Shown here in pieces: positions 61,247 to 64,000 of a DNA stretch of 64,000 nucleotides. The stretch lies in contig CANQJL010000001.1 in NCBI GenBank assembly GCA_947624245.1, positions 62,001-126,000 on the forward strand. The letters run 5' to 3'. The position numbers and the translations under genes were made by a program. Below the pieces are notes generated by a model. It made no database searches. It saw nothing but the letters and a program-made list of their open reading frames with translations, and was not told where the DNA came from. Positions within the stretch are counted from its first letter, which is position 1. Each line of letters starts with the position of its first letter. The DNA is from an uncultured Acetatifactor sp. Its GTDB lineage: Bacteria > Bacillota > Clostridia > Lachnospirales > Lachnospiraceae.

Positions 61247-62682
61247 GAAATACCCTTCTCATCCTCCGGGCGATCGTTCCCCGTCATGTTCTCCTCCGGA
61301 CGGTCTCCCTCGTCTCCGGAAAGTATTCTTGCATAAATCTCCATCAATTTTTGATAATTTCTCTCACGTTTATGGGTCCTGTTTGCATGAATACTTGCAT
61401 TTTGACAGTATTCCTTCTGTTTCTCTGGATCGCTCCACATCCGAATCACGGCGCCTGCAAGACGCTTTGCCACTGCCTTCATCTGTGCGTCGCTCTCGTC
61501 GGAAAAACTTTTCGTATTATTTTTTGCCTTTCTGCCGATCCGATAGCCCTCGTACAGGATACCGTCCTCGCCGTCGAAAAACAGGCTGGGAATACCTCCC
61601 ACATCCGCGCTGACGCACGGCATACCGAGCAGCATGGCCTCGCCCAGAGAATTGGGAGAATTTTCCAGCGATGAACAGCATACATACACGCTGCTGCGCA
61701 AATATCTGTCCCGCATCTGTTCCGCCGAAAGCTTTCCCAGAAATCTGACCTTGTCAAGCAGTCCGTTCTCTTTCATCAGCTTTCTCAGATATTTCCCATA
61801 ACCCGATATCTTCAGCTTCTGCTTCAGGGTGGCGTAATTGACGATGCTGTTCCCCGCAACATAGAGAGTCGCATCGGGATACTTTGCCAGTATCGCAGGC
61901 ATGGCCTGCAGCATGTAGTGGAGCCCTTTGATCGGATAATCACCTTGGCTCATAAAGATGGAGTGGGGAATGCATTGATCTGCCTGCCATTTTACCCCGT
62001 AAAATTCCGGGCGCAGAATCTCGTTCATGTTAAAGTAGCGGGCCGTCTGATTCCATTTTCTGGTGCACAGTCTGTCCCATTCCGTGCGGCCCGTGATATT
62101 GCCCGCCAGCGTAATGGCTTCCTTTTCCATGACCCCGCGCCGCACGAATTTCTGCTGCTGCTCGATCATGTTGTCCCTGCGCAGATAGTCTCTCAGCGTG
62201 ACCTTTTTCACCACCTTGTTGGGCAGATTGGCAAAATAGGCTTCCGCATACATGGCGCAGATCCCCTGCAGGCCGATGAGCAGCCGCCCCTTATCCGGAA
62301 TAATCCTTGCCATGGCCAGCGTATGGGGATATTCCGTTCCAAAGCAATGTACAATGTCAGGGTTCACCGCATCCAGGATCTTCCGCAATTTCTTCTCCAG
62401 CGTCCGATCGTATATCTCTGCGTGACCCGTCTCCTCATAGAAGCCATAGCAGGTGAGCGACGTATTCTCCAAAGCAATCACACGTCTGCAGATATCATGG
62501 TTTTCGGGAAACATTACCCTCGGCGCCGGAAAGGCCACAGAGAGCTCCAGATTGTTCTCCTGCGCATTTTTCAGCACCACCTCGGCAAGCCCGGTAATCC
62601 AGCCTTCCTTGTTCGTCACTTCCAGATTCAGTTGTTCCGCTATCATTGGCATGATCACATTACATAACCACAGAACTTTCAT
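61243..62682 (-). CDS. Family 4 glycosyltransferase
   Basis: 479 residues, longer than usual through an insert in the N-terminal domain and a charged tail (GDRPEENMTGNDRPEDEKG). HCFGTEYPHTLAMARI, FMSQGDYPIKGLHYMLQAMP, LYVAGNSIV and CSSLENSPNSLGEAMLLGMP (E-x7-E). GGAGG 4-5 bases before the ATG. Second gene of the transcript that starts at EpsG. Confidence 0.9.
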   Translation of the reverse strand: MKVLWLCNVIMPMIAEQLNLEVTNKEGWITGLAEVVLKNAQENNLELSVAFPAPRVMFPENHDICRRVIALENTSLTCYGFYEETGHAEIYDRTLEKKLRKILDAVNPDIVHCFGTEYPHTLAMARIIPDKGRLLIGLQGICAMYAEAYFANLPNKVVKKVTLRDYLRRDNMIEQQQKFVRRGVMEKEAITLAGNITGRTEWDRLCTRKWNQTARYFNMNEILRPEFYGVKWQADQCIPHSIFMSQGDYPIKGLHYMLQAMPAILAKYPDATLYVAGNSIVNYATLKQKLKISGYGKYLRKLMKENGLLDKVRFLGKLSAEQMRDRYLRSSVYVCCSSLENSPNSLGEAMLLGMPCVSADVGGIPSLFFDGEDGILYEGYRIGRKAKNNTKSFSDESDAQMKAVAKRLAGAVIRMWSDPEKQKEYCQNASIHANRTHKRERNYQKLMEIYARILSGDEGDRPEENMTGNDRPEDEKGIS

Positions 62683-62694
62683 ATTCCCTCCGAT

Positions 62695-63828
62695 TCAGTT
62701 AAAGATCCAGTTCAGGTACGGCAGCAGTCTCACATCCACTGCATACATACCGCGCAGGAGCAGTACAAAATATACGCCGAATGCGCCGATCACCCCCGCA
62801 TATCCCAATCTGCGCAGCGTCTTGTTTTCCATCCGGGCCAACAGTCTCGGCAGCAGGAAGACCTGAGATATTATCATGTAATAGCCCACTCTGGAAATCT
62901 CCGGCACAAAGGAGCCGCAGCAGTACGCCGCCAGGCCGAACAGGTTCAGGAAAAAATAGAACCGCTCCGTCATGTCCTCCTTAAGGCTCTTCCTGCAAAA
63001 GCAAATCCCCAGGATCAGCACACAGACGCATTTCAGGATATTTGCATAGGACAACCGGCCGTTGTCGAAGACCGAGTCCCTGTAATATGGGTAAAAACGG
63101 AAAATAATGTCCCGATAGATATCCTGACAGAAGAGAAGGCTTGCAAGCAAAATGCCGCCTGCCGCATAATGCCAACGCTTCAGTCTGCGGGCCGCCAGAT
63201 AGCGCGCCGTCAGATAGACCGGAATCACCAGCAGCACCGATTTATGGAACAGGGCGCCTGCCAGAATCCAGAGAATGAATTTCCCGTATTCGCCCCGCAG
63301 CACGTATTTCATGCTGTAGAGCGCAATGGCAAGCACCAGATAATAGCGCACGGAATTCAGGCTGTTGAAATAGTAGCCGCCCGTCAGCAGCAAATACAGG
63401 GAAAAGGCATAACAGCTTCCCTGATCATGCAGCGCCTTCACAAAAAAGAAGACCGTCACAAGGGAAAAGAACGCAAATACCGGCAGATACCTGTCATATC
63501 CGAAGAGCATCTGTATCCACCTGACCACCAGATTAAATCCGATTTCCGAAGCCACATGCCGATTCTGAGCAATCAGCTTAAAATTGTCTCGATAGACCCA
63601 GTAATCGTTCCCCACCGCAATGCGACAGGCACTTACGCCGGCGAGCAGACAGTAGATGGCAATGCCGGCCACCCGGTTTCTCGCCTGCTGCCGGTTCAGG
63701 CCCGCAGGCTCTCCGTATTTTCTGCCGCCGCGAATATATGCGGGCACATACTCTCTGTTATCCACGAACAGTCCCAGCAGGACCGTCACCAGCGACAGCA
63801 CAATATAGACGAGTGCGCTTTTTTCCAT
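62695..63828 (-). CDS. epsG: EpsG-family polysaccharide polymerase-like protein
   Basis: 377 residues with about ten hydrophobic helices. VGNDYWVYRDNFKLI after the second helix, SEIGFNLVVRW, NSVRYYLVLAIALYSMKYVL and GALFHKSVLLVIPV are the EpsG (PF14897-like) blocks. EpsG is a Wzy-type polymerase candidate. Since a second Wzy-like gene lies at 57.5 kb, two polymers or a division of labour is possible. AAGGAGG 5 bases before the ATG. Confidence 0.88.
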   Translation of the reverse strand: MEKSALVYIVLSLVTVLLGLFVDNREYVPAYIRGGRKYGEPAGLNRQQARNRVAGIAIYCLLAGVSACRIAVGNDYWVYRDNFKLIAQNRHVASEIGFNLVVRWIQMLFGYDRYLPVFAFFSLVTVFFFVKALHDQGSCYAFSLYLLLTGGYYFNSLNSVRYYLVLAIALYSMKYVLRGEYGKFILWILAGALFHKSVLLVIPVYLTARYLAARRLKRWHYAAGGILLASLLFCQDIYRDIIFRFYPYYRDSVFDNGRLSYANILKCVCVLILGICFCRKSLKEDMTERFYFFLNLFGLAAYCCGSFVPEISRVGYYMIISQVFLLPRLLARMENKTLRRLGYAGVIGAFGVYFVLLLRGMYAVDVRLLPYLNWIFN

Positions 63829-63860
63829 ATATGCCTCCTTCTATGTGACGGCATTCCGAT

Positions 63861-64000
63861 TCATTCGCTGTCTCTGCTCCGTCGTCTGTGTCCGGCAGCC
63901 TCTCTTATACCCTCCCGCATCCAGCGGCTGCACTGCCAAAATCCGGCATCCGCACACAGCTTTTTGCGATGGGCCAAAAGAAATCTGTACGTCATGAGCA
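63861..64000 (-). CDS. C-terminal end of an upstream gene (partial)
   Basis: My translation of the minus strand from the window edge gives YRFLLAHRKKLCADAGFWQC and continues to a TGA at 63861-63863, 33 bases before the EpsG start. The text is basic, as at the ends of many glycosyltransferases, but 46 codons are too few to name it. Another frame is open to a TAG at 63841 and cannot be excluded. Confidence 0.4.
   Translation of the reverse strand, partial: LMTYRFLLAHRKKLCADAGFWQCSRWMREGIREAAGHRRRSRDSE

Noticed and set aside
1-64000. CRISPR arrays, tRNA, rRNA and insertion-sequence transposases
   Set aside because: I saw no regularly spaced repeats, no cloverleaf candidates and no transposase motifs on either strand by reading; small tRNAs could be missed without a search tool.

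Overview
The window looks like one large surface-glycan region of a Gram-positive Clostridia-type bacterium, most likely a Lachnospiraceae relative. This is inferred from strong AGGAGG-type ribosome binding sites, sigma-A promoters with 17-base spacers, EpsG/Wzy/PglC-type exopolysaccharide genes, DUF6020/DUF6056-like membrane proteins and the lack of outer-membrane genes. Almost every gene is on the minus strand, with many 4-base ATGA-type overlaps. I see no rRNA, tRNA or CRISPR array.

Positions 1-21.5k (left block): a pseudaminic-acid-type pathway (pseC, pseH-like, pseG, pseI and pseF are present; no pseB is visible) is interleaved with a PIG-L deacetylase, an LpxD-like acyltransferase and a formyltransferase domain fused to the C-terminus of PseI. 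This suggests that the nonulosonic acid carries an edited N-acyl group, possibly N-formyl. A GT52-like transferase is a candidate for using the CMP-sugar. Two polyprenyl-phosphate sugar synthases and five large polytopic proteins suggest decoration outside the membrane, and an ABC exporter of PglK/MsbA type could flip the lipid-linked glycan.

Positions 21.5-27.3k: a separate module. A BlaI/CopY-like repressor gene diverges from pseC. An overlapping operon encodes a peptidoglycan amidase, two DUF2589-like paralogs and two small unknown proteins. It is followed by a tyrosine recombinase. Between the recombinase and the operon lies a ~100-bp segment bounded by imperfect inverted repeats and holding a promoter-like sequence, which could be an invertible switch. 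A HAD sugar phosphatase gene follows on the plus strand.

Positions 27.3-33.2k: UDP-L-FucNAc genes (capE/capF/capG type), UDP-glucose dehydrogenase and a UDP-glucuronate-4-epimerase-like gene. Positions 33.2-45k: a visibly AT-rich, serotype-specific block with a Wzx flippase, GT11 fucosyltransferase, GT4 and CgeB-like transferases, two acyltransferases, two methyltransferase-like proteins and an AsnB-like protein. Positions 45-51k: a complete aminoethylphosphonate route (PEP mutase, phosphonopyruvate decarboxylase, AEP transaminase, a LicC/PntC-like cytidylyltransferase) ending in a LicD phosphotransferase, so the polymer is probably a phosphonoglycan. Positions 51-63.8k: glycosyltransferases, the initiating PglC-like phosphoglycosyltransferase with its 4-reductase and 4,6-dehydratase, an XRE regulator, a Wzy-like polymerase and an EpsG-type protein.

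The most striking pattern is a set of poly-G tracts in the coding strand. All five G7 tracts lie in intact genes and usually encode Gly-Gly. All three G8 tracts (9346-9353, 39103-39110, 48730-48737) interrupt a reading frame that G7 would restore. Either these are Campylobacter-like phase-variable contingency tracts or they are homopolymer errors; raw reads would decide.
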